Source: Oreohelix idahoensis (taxonomy: Eukaryota; Mollusca; Gastropoda; Stylommatophora; Oreohelicidae). From it: DNA of 64,000 bases. Shown here piece after piece: positions 21,141 to 29,417 of this stretch. The stretch is from positions 607,001 to 671,000 of the forward strand of contig JAMPIV010005010.1 of the NCBI GenBank assembly GCA_024509875.1, read 5' to 3'. The notes under the pieces were generated by a model. It had not been told where the DNA came from. It searched no databases and saw nothing but the letters and a program-made list of their open reading frames with translations. The first letter of the stretch is position 1. Every line of letters starts with the position of its first letter. The translations under genes were made by a program, and so were the position numbers.

Positions 21141-22705
21141 CCCCTTGAAGGAAGTAGAACGAGAGCTTTGTCACCTGGACAAAGTTGTCGTAGACATCTA
21201 TTCTTATTTGCAAACTGCCTTGCCTTTTCTTTAGCAAATTCTGAAGACGAAGTTGCTAGTTTGCATGCCTCGATGATCTTTTGCCTAAGAGCAATGACGT
21301 ACTCATAAGAAGATTGAGTCTCATCGCTAATATTATCGGCAGTGATTAGATCGTGAAGTAAAGACATAGGGCCGCGCGGTTGCGCGCCAAAGACAAGTTC
21401 AAAAGGGGAAAACCCCGTATGTTCATTGGGGACCTCTCTATACGCAAAGAGAGCCGCGGGTAAGACCCTGTCCCAATCCTGAGGATGATCCTCAGTTATT
21501 TTACCAAGTAAAGTTTTCAGAGTCCTATTTAAACGTTCGACCAACCCATTAGACATTGGGTGATAGATACTGCTGAGAGACCTTTTAATGTGTAGCATAG
21601 ACATTACCTGTGACATAGTGTCTGATATAAGTTGAGTGCCATGGTCTGACAATATTTCTCCGGGAAAACCCAAGCGAGAAAATATCAGCCAAAGAGCGTC
21701 TGCGATATCAGCAGTTGAGATGCTCTTGAGAGGTATTGCCTCTGGCCAACGTGTGCACATATCGACACATGTAAGGATAAATTGATGTCCTCTAGCCGAC
21801 TTAATTCTAAAAGGACCGATAATATCTATTGCCATTTTTTGAAAAGGGCGAATAGGAATGTCAGCAGCCTGGATAGGCGCAGCATGTCGTGGTCCTTTAG
21901 ATTTGACCTCCTGACATACTTTGCAAGAGCGACAGTACATTCGTATGTCCTTGCTCACAAATGGCCAAAAGAAAGCCGCAAGAACCCTCGACTTTGTACG
22001 GGAAAAACCCATATGTCCAGCACATTGCGAGTCATGAGCATGTTGCAATATTTGCAATCTCATGCTCTTAGGCACAAGAATTTGTGAATGAGTGGACGTA
22101 GTCGAGTCTTGTACCATACGTACAAGTACGCCGTTCTTCATAGAAATCCAAGATTTCCTATTAGTGTTCTGATTAGGATCACCTTTTTTTGCTAGAATGA
22201 AGAATTTTTGTAAAGAAGGATCTTCTTCTTGCAATTTGATAAATGAGTCACGTGTAATAGTCAAGTGACTATCTTGGTCATTTACTTCATCATTATTAGT
22301 TAATGAAGTTTGAGGTGGATCCAGAGCATGTGCTCTTGTGACCACCGCATTGGTAGCTTCAATGTTTTGCTCTTCCCAAACAGCAATCTGCTGTGGGGTA
22401 CATTCCCTAACTCCGTGAATACGACCAATAATAAGGTCCGCAATAGGGTTTGGAAGTAGACACGCGTGGACCTCTCCCGTGAAGAAAGGAGTAGCAATGT
22501 GTATTATAGCAGTAGGATACTTTTCTAACGTGCCACCAAATGTGACACATTTGATGACTTTTCCTGTAGCACAGGATGGATCTACAAGAGATTGCCTAAC
22601 GCCGACAGTAGTACATCCAGAATCAAACAACACTGAGACTGGATTACTATTTACTAGTCCCTTATGTAATATAAGAGAACCTCTCCCCACATTGGCCACC
22701 AAAAA
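21128..22705 (-). CDS. Protease-integrase part of B pol
   Basis: The minus frame starts with GRGSLILHKG and aspartic protease VLFDSGCTT, then LIIGRIHGV, the zinc-binding HAHDSQCAGHMG ... YCRSCKVCQ, and the integrase core with Asp (AIDIIGP), Asp (LSDHGTQ) and Glu (LVERLNRTLK). The second and third acids are 35 residues apart, as in retroviral-type integrases. GFSPFELVFG follows. It ends at a premature stop (21128) caused by a one-base deletion near 21,145. The open frame extends 51 bases into the 5' LTR (to an ATG at 22756), because gag and the PR leader are absent. Confidence 0.9.
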   Translation of the reverse strand, partial: FLVANVGRGSLILHKGLVNSNPVSVLFDSGCTTVGVRQSLVDPSCATGKVIKCVTFGGTLEKYPTAIIHIATPFFTGEVHACLLPNPIADLIIGRIHGVRECTPQQIAVWEEQNIEATNAVVTRAHALDPPQTSLTNNDEVNDQDSHLTITRDSFIKLQEEDPSLQKFFILAKKGDPNQNTNRKSWISMKNGVLVRMVQDSTTSTHSQILVPKSMRLQILQHAHDSQCAGHMGFSRTKSRVLAAFFWPFVSKDIRMYCRSCKVCQEVKSKGPRHAAPIQAADIPIRPFQKMAIDIIGPFRIKSARGHQFILTCVDMCTRWPEAIPLKSISTADIADALWLIFSRLGFPGEILSDHGTQLISDTMSQVMSMLHIKRSLSSIYHPMSNGLVERLNRTLKTLLGKITEDHPQDWDRVLPAALFAYREVPNEHTGFSPFELVFGAQPRGPMSLLHDLITADNISDETQSSYEYVIALRQKIIEACKLATSSSEFAKEKARQFANKNRCLRQLCPGDKALVLLPSRGTDF

Positions 22706-24085
22706 TGATAAGGGTGGATTTGAGCTGAAGTGAAAACTTGCCACCCTTATCGACACCTGGTATAAAAGTGCAAGATGTAGGTGTCTTCTCTGATTTAGGA
22801 TGTTGCTGTGTATGTGGTAGTGGAACAGTTCACAGGGTTATCACACAGGCAACATGACGTGTAGAGTCATAGAAAGGGTAACTTCGTTGTATAAGTTTCT
22901 TTCATTTATTGCACGCCACAAAACAGTCATGATACTTATGACATCAACATAGTTAACGAGTTCAGCAAGATGATATGGCACATTGAAAACAATTTCTGTA
23001 GTCAGCAATGACAGCTGTTGTATATATGCGTCATAAGACATCACAGTTCAATAGATTCAGAAATTCATAAATCATAGAGTTCTAGTTCGTGAAGCTGTAT
23101 AAATAATAATAATTTCTGCAACAGTGTCAACTGCAGGTTATCACTGTTCATAGACAATAATAATAATATTCCCTTCCTGATGCTAGCAGATCAGATGTAT
23201 ACAATCAGTCCGTTTACTGTCTGCACGTGAATAGCATACATGGGCTACAGGTCAGCTCGACCTTTATAATGTTCCTAAGTCTAACCATCTGACTTGGACG
23301 TGATCTCTGATATAACGAATCCTGGAACACAGACAATAGTCTTGTTGGTCTAGAGCGACCCATATATATTTAACTAGTTCAGGTATACAGATACCGGTGA
23401 CTTAATCCTAGTCAAAGTACCTCTCCATTTTGCATCACACAGGCGAGCAAATAGGCGACAAAATGACGAACCTCTAGATGATAGCATAAAGTTCGATACA
23501 AGAGGAATTACCTTATTTCGGAAAATCAACCATGAACATATGCCTCCAGGCAGGCGTGAATAATATTGGGAAATAGTCTAGTTAGCTAACTAACTCACAA
23601 AGACACTGTATTTCCCTCAGAAAATCACAAGACGCAGTTGCGTCTGCTCGCTTCTTAAACCATTTCTCAACTGCCCCAACTGGGCGGAACACACAGAACG
23701 AACTCCCAGCTTTTGACATGCGCAGAACGACAATCTCTGAGTTGCCGTTCACAATAAGACGATTCTAAGAACATTCGAGATAAAAGTCTTACACAGTCGC
23801 GCCTTTTATGGTCATGAAAAGAAGCGTTAAGAAAGGTTTCAGACATCTACCATAGTTGACTGGTACTACCAAATAAGGAGATGTGGTCACGCTTCGTTCA
23901 AGAAATTATAGACCGAACGTGTCTCTATACAAGAGAAGGCAAACTCCTAAAAAATTGTAGTTTCGATAACTCGGATTATGTCCCTTTGACCATAGAAAAC
24001 ATAATACACACTTCAGTCAAAAAATGATCATACATATCAAAAAATGTTTATACAAACGAAAAATAATAATGATCCGTGCGTAACA
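22706..24085 (-). repeat. 5' LTR of element B
   Basis: 1380 bp, longer than its partner by a block of about 118 bp near 22837-22954 that includes TTTATT (AATAAA on the sense strand). Sense TATA-like TTATAAAGG lies near 23263. It abuts the second TSD copy and then A's gag. Confidence 0.93.
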
Positions 24086-24090
24086 CTGGT

Positions 24091-25311
24091 CAACAGTTAG
24101 AACAGTGGGCTGTTGCTCAGTATGACAAAGCATTAGCTGCTGAAGAGAGAAGGGCTGCTGCAGAGGAAAAAAAAACTATGGCTGAAGAGAAGAGATTAGA
24201 AAGAGAAGCAGCTGCTGAACAAAAAAGGCTAGACAGAGAAGCTGATATTGCTGCTGAACAAAAGAAATTGCAGATGCAGGTGGAGGAAAGGAGATTTGAA
24301 GCTGAACAAAAGAGATTAGACAAAGAGGCTGCTGCAGAGGAGAGGAAAGCTCAAGCTGCTGCAGAGGAGAGGAAAGCTCAAGCTGCTGCAGAGGAGAGGA
24401 AAGCTCAAGCTGCTGCAGAGGAGAGGAAAGCTCAAGCTGCTACAGAGGAGAGGAAAGCTCAAGCCGAGGCTGAAATTAGGAAAATGGAACACGAGGAAAG
24501 ACTCGCAACTTTGGAGTTAGAGAAATTGAAATTGGCGAGTACGGGTGCTCAGCAAACAACTTCGAGTACGACAAAGGAGTTTGTTAGTAGGATTAAATTG
24601 CCTCATTTCAATCCTTTAAAGGATGACGTAGCAGATTATCTAGATAGATTCCAATTTTTGTGCGATACGCATAACATAAAAAAGGAAAAATATGTTGAAC
24701 AACTGATGCCATTTTTTACAGGTGACACAGTGACTACTCTTATGACAATAGACGAACATGAGAGGACTAATTATGATGTTGTCAGGGCAGCATTGCTAAA
24801 AAAATATCAACTAAAACAAGAAGACTATCGTCTTCGTTTTAGGACAATGTTGCCAGAAAATGGAGTAGATTTCTCTGATTTTGTTACAAAGATACGTCGT
24901 ACATTTACACGATGGGTTGAGTTGTCTCAGATTGAGAAAACATATGAAGGTCTAATGGACTTATTATTGCGAGATAAGGTTTTGTCATCTGTTAATGATT
25001 CTTTTCTTGCATTCCTTCATGAGCGTAAGCCTAAAAACTTAAAAGAAATGGAGGAATACTGTTGTCAGTATGCCACAGCACATCCCCATGCTACAGTTAG
25101 CAATTCTAAAGTGAAAGAAGGGTTGCCAGCTGCTTCGGCAATACCATATGGCCCTAATTTCAGAAAAAAATTTCAGGGTGCTCAACAAAATTGGAATAGG
25201 GGAAGTAATCAAAATTACACTCAGAAGCGGAGTAATCCAACACATGATGGTTCTTCGTCTATGCAGTGGAGACAGATGGTAGTTCTCGTAATTTTAGTGG
25301 TAATAATTTGA
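24091..25311 (+). CDS. Gag of A, main part (coiled coil, SCAN-like capsid)
   Basis: About 405 residues continue the frame opened at 17380. Residues 15-155 are a highly charged Ala/Glu/Lys coiled coil that includes five 9-residue repeats EERKAQAAA. From about residue 170 comes a capsid: KLPHFNPLKDDVADYLDRF and PFFTGDTVTTLM. The following block, YRLRFRTMLPENGVDFSDFV through LLLRDKVLSSVND and FLHERKPKNL, has the layout of the SCAN domain, which is known to derive from the capsid of Gmr1-like elements. The tail is Asn/Gly/Arg-rich. The frame closes at 25311 in non-homologous residues, because the Asn/Arg-rich nucleocapsid continues in the frame starting at 25266. Gag would assemble the virus-like particle. 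Confidence 0.88.
   Translation, partial: QQLEQWAVAQYDKALAAEERRAAAEEKKTMAEEKRLEREAAAEQKRLDREADIAAEQKKLQMQVEERRFEAEQKRLDKEAAAEERKAQAAAEERKAQAAAEERKAQAAAEERKAQAATEERKAQAEAEIRKMEHEERLATLELEKLKLASTGAQQTTSSTTKEFVSRIKLPHFNPLKDDVADYLDRFQFLCDTHNIKKEKYVEQLMPFFTGDTVTTLMTIDEHERTNYDVVRAALLKKYQLKQEDYRLRFRTMLPENGVDFSDFVTKIRRTFTRWVELSQIEKTYEGLMDLLLRDKVLSSVNDSFLAFLHERKPKNLKEMEEYCCQYATAHPHATVSNSKVKEGLPAASAIPYGPNFRKKFQGAQQNWNRGSNQNYTQKRSNPTHDGSSSMQWRQMVVLVILVVII
24329..24475 (+). repeat. 27-bp tandem repeat inside gag
   Basis: Five units of GAGGAGAGGAAAGCTCAAGC plus TGCTGCA, in frame, lengthening the coiled coil by multiples of nine residues. The first four are almost identical; recent expansion. Confidence 0.9.
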
Positions 25312-27533
25312 GACACTTTCGCAAAGGCTATCCAAATAATAACTATTCAAATTTTCGAGGTAATCATTCTCGACGTCAAGATTATGACGATGGTGAATTT
25401 AGAAACCGGGATTCAAACCGGAATGATGAGTACAATAGGCAATATGATAACAATTACAGGGGAAATGATAGTCGAAATAATTACAGGGGAAATGATAATC
25501 GAGGTAGACCTAGGTTTAACAAGAAAAGACCTTACCAACAGGCAAACTCTGCGCAACAAGAGTTTGATGGAGCCTGTAATACAGCAAATGATAGTGGTAA
25601 CTCTAGGGCTATCACTGGTTGTGCTTTCGATTTTGGGAGAGCAATTGAATGCCCCCAATGCTTAACATTGTTTGACTCATCAACTGTATCTACGCTAAGT
25701 TGTGGTCACCCTCTTCCTGCTCTACCTGCTACAGTTGCGCATGATGGGAGAGGATCTCTCATCTTACATAAAGGTCTAATAAATGATAGGCTAGTCTCAG
25801 TACTTTTCGATTCGGGATGTACTACCGTCGGGGTTAAGGAGTCTCTGATAGATCCTTGCTGTGCCACTGGAAAAACAATCAAATGTGTTACATTTGGTGG
25901 TACTATGGAAAGCTATCCTACTGCTATTATTAGGATTGACACTCCTTTCTTCACAGGAGATGTCCATGCATGTCTTCTTCCTAATCCTATTGCGGATCTT
26001 ATAATCGGTCGTATTCATGGGGTTAAGGAATGCACCCCGCAACAAATTTCTATTTGGGAAGAAAAAAACATTCAAACGGTCAATGCAGTGATGACAAGAG
26101 CTCAAGCTCTTAATCCCCCAACTTCATCTGATAATAGTAATGAAGTTGATAGCCAAGACGAGCACTTGGTGATTTCCCATGACTCGTTTGTTAAACGTCA
26201 AGAAGAGGATCCTTCTTTGAAGAAATACTTCCTTCTTGCAAAGAAAGGGGATCCCAATCAAAATACGAATCACAAATCGTATATTACTATGAAGAATGGT
26301 ATATTGGTACGAATGGTACAACACTCGGACAAGTCTATGCATTCGCAAATTCTTGTGCCTAAGTGTATGAGAGCCTTAATTCTTCGGCATGCACACGATT
26401 CTCAGTGTGCTGGACACATGGGTTTTTCCAGAACTAAAACTAGAGTCCTTGCGTCTTTCTTTTGGCCATTCGTGAATAAAGACATCCGAATTTATTGCCG
26501 ATCTTGCAAAATTTGTCAAGAGGTCAAGTCTAGGGGTCCGAGACATGCTGCTCCTATTCAGGCTGCAGATATTCCGATTCGGCCGTTTCAGAAAATGGCT
26601 ATAGACATCATTGGTCCGTTCAAAATTAAGTCAGCCAGAGGACACCAATTTATCCTCACTTGCGTGGACATGTGCACGCGTTGGCCAGAGGCTATTCCTC
26701 TGAAGAGCATATCAACTGTCGATATCGCTGATGCTCTTTGGCTCGTTTTTTCTCGTCTGGGATTCCCCGGAGAAATACTGTCGGATCACGGCACTCAGTT
26801 AATTTCGGACGTTATGTCTCAGGTAATGGCTACGCTAGACATTAAAAGGTCTCTCAGTAGTATTTATCATCCAATGTCCAATGGATTGGTAGAACGTCTT
26901 AACAGGACACTAAAGAACTTACTTGGCAAGATAACGGAGGATCATCCTGAAGATTGGGACAGGGTTTTACCTGCAGTCCTCTTGGCCTATAGAGAGGTTC
27001 CCAACGAGCATACAGGGTTTTCTCCTTTCGAACTTGTCTTTGGCGCGCAACCGCGCGGGCCAATGTCCTTGTTACACGATTTGATAACTTCCGATAATAT
27101 TGACGATGATACACAATCGTCATATGAATATGTTATAGCTCTTAGAGAAAAGATTATCGAATCGTGCAGGTTAGCAACTTCATCTTCCGAATTTGCGAAA
27201 GAAAAAGCTAGGCGATTTGCTAATAAGAAAAGACGCCTACGTCAACTTTGTCCTGGAGACAAAGCATATGTCTTACTGCCCTCAAGAGAGAATAGACTTC
27301 TCATTTCTTGGAAGGGTCCATACACTATAGTCTCGAAAATTTCTGATGTCGACTATATTGTCGATGTGGATGGAAGGCATAAAACCTTCCATATAAATAT
27401 GCTAACAGAGTTTATTGAACGTCCAGACTATTTACAGCCTATTTTCCAGGCGACGGACGACTCTCCAGTTCAACATGTCACATCTCATCCCTGTCTGTTA
27501 TACAGGATGAGGAAACTATTTTTTCTGACGTGA
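25266..27533 (+). CDS. Nucleocapsid-like tail, protease and integrase of A
   Basis: 755-residue frame. Residues 1-90 are Asn/Arg/Gly-rich (YRGNDSRNNYRGNDNRGRPR), a likely nucleic-acid binding tail that belongs to Gag. CPQC and CGH near 129-148 form a C-x2-C ... C-x-H pattern instead of a CCHC knuckle. Protease DSG is at about 182. The integrase zinc-binding motif is HAHDSQCAGHMG ... YCRSCKICQ, and the catalytic Asp, Asp, Glu are near 447, 507 and 543 (35-residue second spacing). Then come GFSPFELVFG and a GPY/F-like tail (WKGPY, TFHINML). The frame is lost near 27,460 and stops at 27533. Element B shows that the ancestral frame ran on into RT. Confidence 0.9.
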   Translation: METDGSSRNFSGNNLRHFRKGYPNNNYSNFRGNHSRRQDYDDGEFRNRDSNRNDEYNRQYDNNYRGNDSRNNYRGNDNRGRPRFNKKRPYQQANSAQQEFDGACNTANDSGNSRAITGCAFDFGRAIECPQCLTLFDSSTVSTLSCGHPLPALPATVAHDGRGSLILHKGLINDRLVSVLFDSGCTTVGVKESLIDPCCATGKTIKCVTFGGTMESYPTAIIRIDTPFFTGDVHACLLPNPIADLIIGRIHGVKECTPQQISIWEEKNIQTVNAVMTRAQALNPPTSSDNSNEVDSQDEHLVISHDSFVKRQEEDPSLKKYFLLAKKGDPNQNTNHKSYITMKNGILVRMVQHSDKSMHSQILVPKCMRALILRHAHDSQCAGHMGFSRTKTRVLASFFWPFVNKDIRIYCRSCKICQEVKSRGPRHAAPIQAADIPIRPFQKMAIDIIGPFKIKSARGHQFILTCVDMCTRWPEAIPLKSISTVDIADALWLVFSRLGFPGEILSDHGTQLISDVMSQVMATLDIKRSLSSIYHPMSNGLVERLNRTLKNLLGKITEDHPEDWDRVLPAVLLAYREVPNEHTGFSPFELVFGAQPRGPMSLLHDLITSDNIDDDTQSSYEYVIALREKIIESCRLATSSSEFAKEKARRFANKKRRLRQLCPGDKAYVLLPSRENRLLISWKGPYTIVSKISDVDYIVDVDGRHKTFHINMLTEFIERPDYLQPIFQATDDSPVQHVTSHPCLLYRMRKLFFLT

Positions 27534-28852
27534 ACTTACCTCTTCCTGCGATTCCACTTACTTCAACGGAATCGTGGAGAGACGTTACAGTCTCTTCCAA
27601 CTTGTCTTTTGAGGAACAGCGTCAAGTATCCTCTACGTTACAATCATATCAGGATGTCCTTACCGACATTCCTGGACACACAGATGTCATAGAACATGAC
27701 ATCATACTTACTGATCGTAATCCGATCAGAGTAAGACCATACCCAATACCTATTCATTTTCAAGCACAAGTCGAGAAAGAATTGGATGAAATGATTCAAC
27801 TACAAATAATTGAACCATCCACTTCAGCTTATTCTTCGTCGATAGTTATTGTTCGAAAGAAAGACAATAACATACGTCTTTGCGTTGATTATCGCAAATT
27901 AAATCAAGTTACGAAGTTCGATGCTGAACCTATGCCGTTATTAGATGATCTACTTATTAGACTTTCTAAAGCTAAATTCTTTACTAAACTAGACTTGTCG
28001 AAAGGTTATTGGCAAGTCCCACTGACGGAACACGCCAAACCTCTCACTGCTTTTTCGACACCTAGGGGTCTGTTTCAATGGAATTTTATGCCTTTCGGGC
28101 TTATGAACGCCCCAGCGACTTTCGTGCGCATGATGCGACGAATTCTATCAGATCGTGCAGATGTCATTGCATATTTAGACGACATCTGTCTTTTCAGCGA
28201 TACTTGGGAAGAACACTATGTGGGTCTAAAGGAATTGCTATCTACTCTACGTGAGCATAGATTGACTGCTAAACCCTCTAAAGCTTTTGTTGGGTTTAGT
28301 GAAATTTCCTTCCTAGGTCATCGAGTTGGTCATGGTCTGTTGAAGACAGAGGACCAAAACATTTCAAAGATATTAAATATCTCGGTTCCGAAGACAAAAA
28401 AGCAAGTGCGTAGTCTCTTGGGATTGATACAATTCTATGGAAGATTCATTGAGAATCTGTCCTCCATTATGGCACCACTTTCAACGTTATTGAAAAAAGG
28501 TTCTCCTAATATGGTGCGTTGGTCCCAAGAATGCCAATCTTCATTGGATCAGGTTAAGAATTTGTTCTCATCTCATCCTATCTTAAGACTACCGACGATT
28601 GATAAGACTTTTGTCCTTCGTAGTGATGCCTCTTCCACTGGGATTGGAGCGGCACTAATGCAGGAATATTCAGGAACTCTGCATCCTGTAATGTATATTT
28701 CTAGGAAGCTGAATGCGGCAGAAAGGAATTACTCGGTTTTGGACCGTGAATTGTTGGCTATGGTTTGGTCCATTCTTAAGCTACAAAGGTTCCTTGGGCG
28801 CGCATTTCTTTATGGAAACCGACCAAAAAGCTCTTACGGCTATGCAAAGTAA
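27530..28852 (+). CDS. Reverse transcriptase and start of RNase H of A
   Basis: The frame contains the full RT: RPYPIPIHFQAQVEKELDEM, VRKKDNNIRLCVDYRKLN, FFTKLDLSKGYWQVPL, FQWNFMPFGLMNAPATF, the YLDD catalytic box near residue 215, SEISFLGHRVGHG and the connection LLGLIQFYGRFIENL. RNase H begins TFVLRSDASSTGIGA. A two-base loss near 28,797 shifts the frame, and the last 16 residues are out of register; the RNase H remainder is at 28800-28985. The frame begins at GTG only because of the upstream frameshift, so this is not an independent start. Confidence 0.9.
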   Translation: MNLPLPAIPLTSTESWRDVTVSSNLSFEEQRQVSSTLQSYQDVLTDIPGHTDVIEHDIILTDRNPIRVRPYPIPIHFQAQVEKELDEMIQLQIIEPSTSAYSSSIVIVRKKDNNIRLCVDYRKLNQVTKFDAEPMPLLDDLLIRLSKAKFFTKLDLSKGYWQVPLTEHAKPLTAFSTPRGLFQWNFMPFGLMNAPATFVRMMRRILSDRADVIAYLDDICLFSDTWEEHYVGLKELLSTLREHRLTAKPSKAFVGFSEISFLGHRVGHGLLKTEDQNISKILNISVPKTKKQVRSLLGLIQFYGRFIENLSSIMAPLSTLLKKGSPNMVRWSQECQSSLDQVKNLFSSHPILRLPTIDKTFVLRSDASSTGIGAALMQEYSGTLHPVMYISRKLNAAERNYSVLDRELLAMVWSILKLQRFLGRAFLYGNRPKSSYGYAK

Positions 28853-28985
28853 GGATTTGAAGAGCTCGAGATCTACTCGTTATGCTATTGCTCTTCAGCC
28901 TTTCCATTTCACGGTGCGAGCTATCCGTGGTTCGGATAATGTGATGGCGGACATATTGTCTAGATGCCCACATGATTCCAGTTAA
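28798..28985 (+). CDS. RNase H C-terminal part of A
   Basis: Continues RNase H in another frame: HFFMETDQKALTAMQSKDLK, STRYAIALQPFHFTVRAIRG and SDNVMADILSRC, the last with the conserved Asp. It stops at 28985. In element B this is joined to the rest of RNase H, so here it is severed by a small deletion (or a sequencing error) at about 28,797. Confidence 0.85.
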
Positions 28986-29399
28986 ATCTTGTGTCCTAGT
29001 TTTTCCTGATATATTTTCAGACTTAGGTCTGTCCTTAATATCATAATATGTTGTAATACAAATGTATTTGGATGATGTTTAGATAATTTAACAAATTTCA
29101 TTTTGTCCATCCATCAGTGATATGTTGCTAAAATAGCATTGACATTTGTATATTGCTATGATTATATTATTTAGTAATGTTTGATATATGATTGGTATTG
29201 CCAGCAACTTAGGTTTCTTGAATGGTATCCCTTAGTTTGTTTGGCTTAAAGGAAATATTTTCTCCTATGTTGGGAGATGATTTGTACCCTCTTCTATTGT
29301 ACCTGATATTAGGTTCATTGTTTGCATGAGCACAGAAGTGATACTGGTGCTATCTTGCTCATGAACATATTAAAAAAAAAAAAATTGCATTTTTTTTTT
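28986..29399 (+). other. 3' untranslated region of A
   Basis: T-rich, 414 bp, with no gene; an env ORF is absent. A runs of 12 A's and 9 T's lie just before the polypurine tract. Confidence 0.7.
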
Positions 29400-29417
29400 A
29401 CAGGGGGGTGGTAGTAA
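29400..29417 (+). promoter_or_regulatory. Polypurine tract of A
   Basis: ACAGGGGGGTGGTAGTAA immediately 5' of the 3' LTR; primes plus-strand DNA synthesis by family knowledge. Confidence 0.8.

Larger units (their letters stand above)
17434..24085 (-). mobile_element. Gmr1-like LTR retrotransposon B, gag-less, nested in A
   Basis: 6652 bp between TSD copies CTGGT (17429-17433 and 24086-24090). Its minus-strand order is 5' LTR (22706-24085), protease-integrase, RT, RNase H, polypurine tract, 3' LTR (17434-18695). It has the same pol order as A and the same family, but unrelated LTR sequence. There is no gag: protease sequence begins about 20 bp inside the 5' LTR border. The pol is broken by a one-base deletion near 21,145 and by a microinversion with loss of sequence at 20018-20058. 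B cannot encode its own Gag, so it must have been mobilised with proteins from another copy, or lost gag afterwards. Confidence 0.93.

Noticed and set aside
25261..25312. Programmed -1 frameshift between gag and pol of A
   Set aside because: No canonical slippery heptamer in the overlap, and the nucleocapsid-like residues continue in the second frame, so an indel is at least as likely. Left undecided.
28986..29399. An env gene between RNase H and the 3' LTR
   Set aside because: Only 414 bp of T-rich sequence with no open frame; no retroviral envelope.
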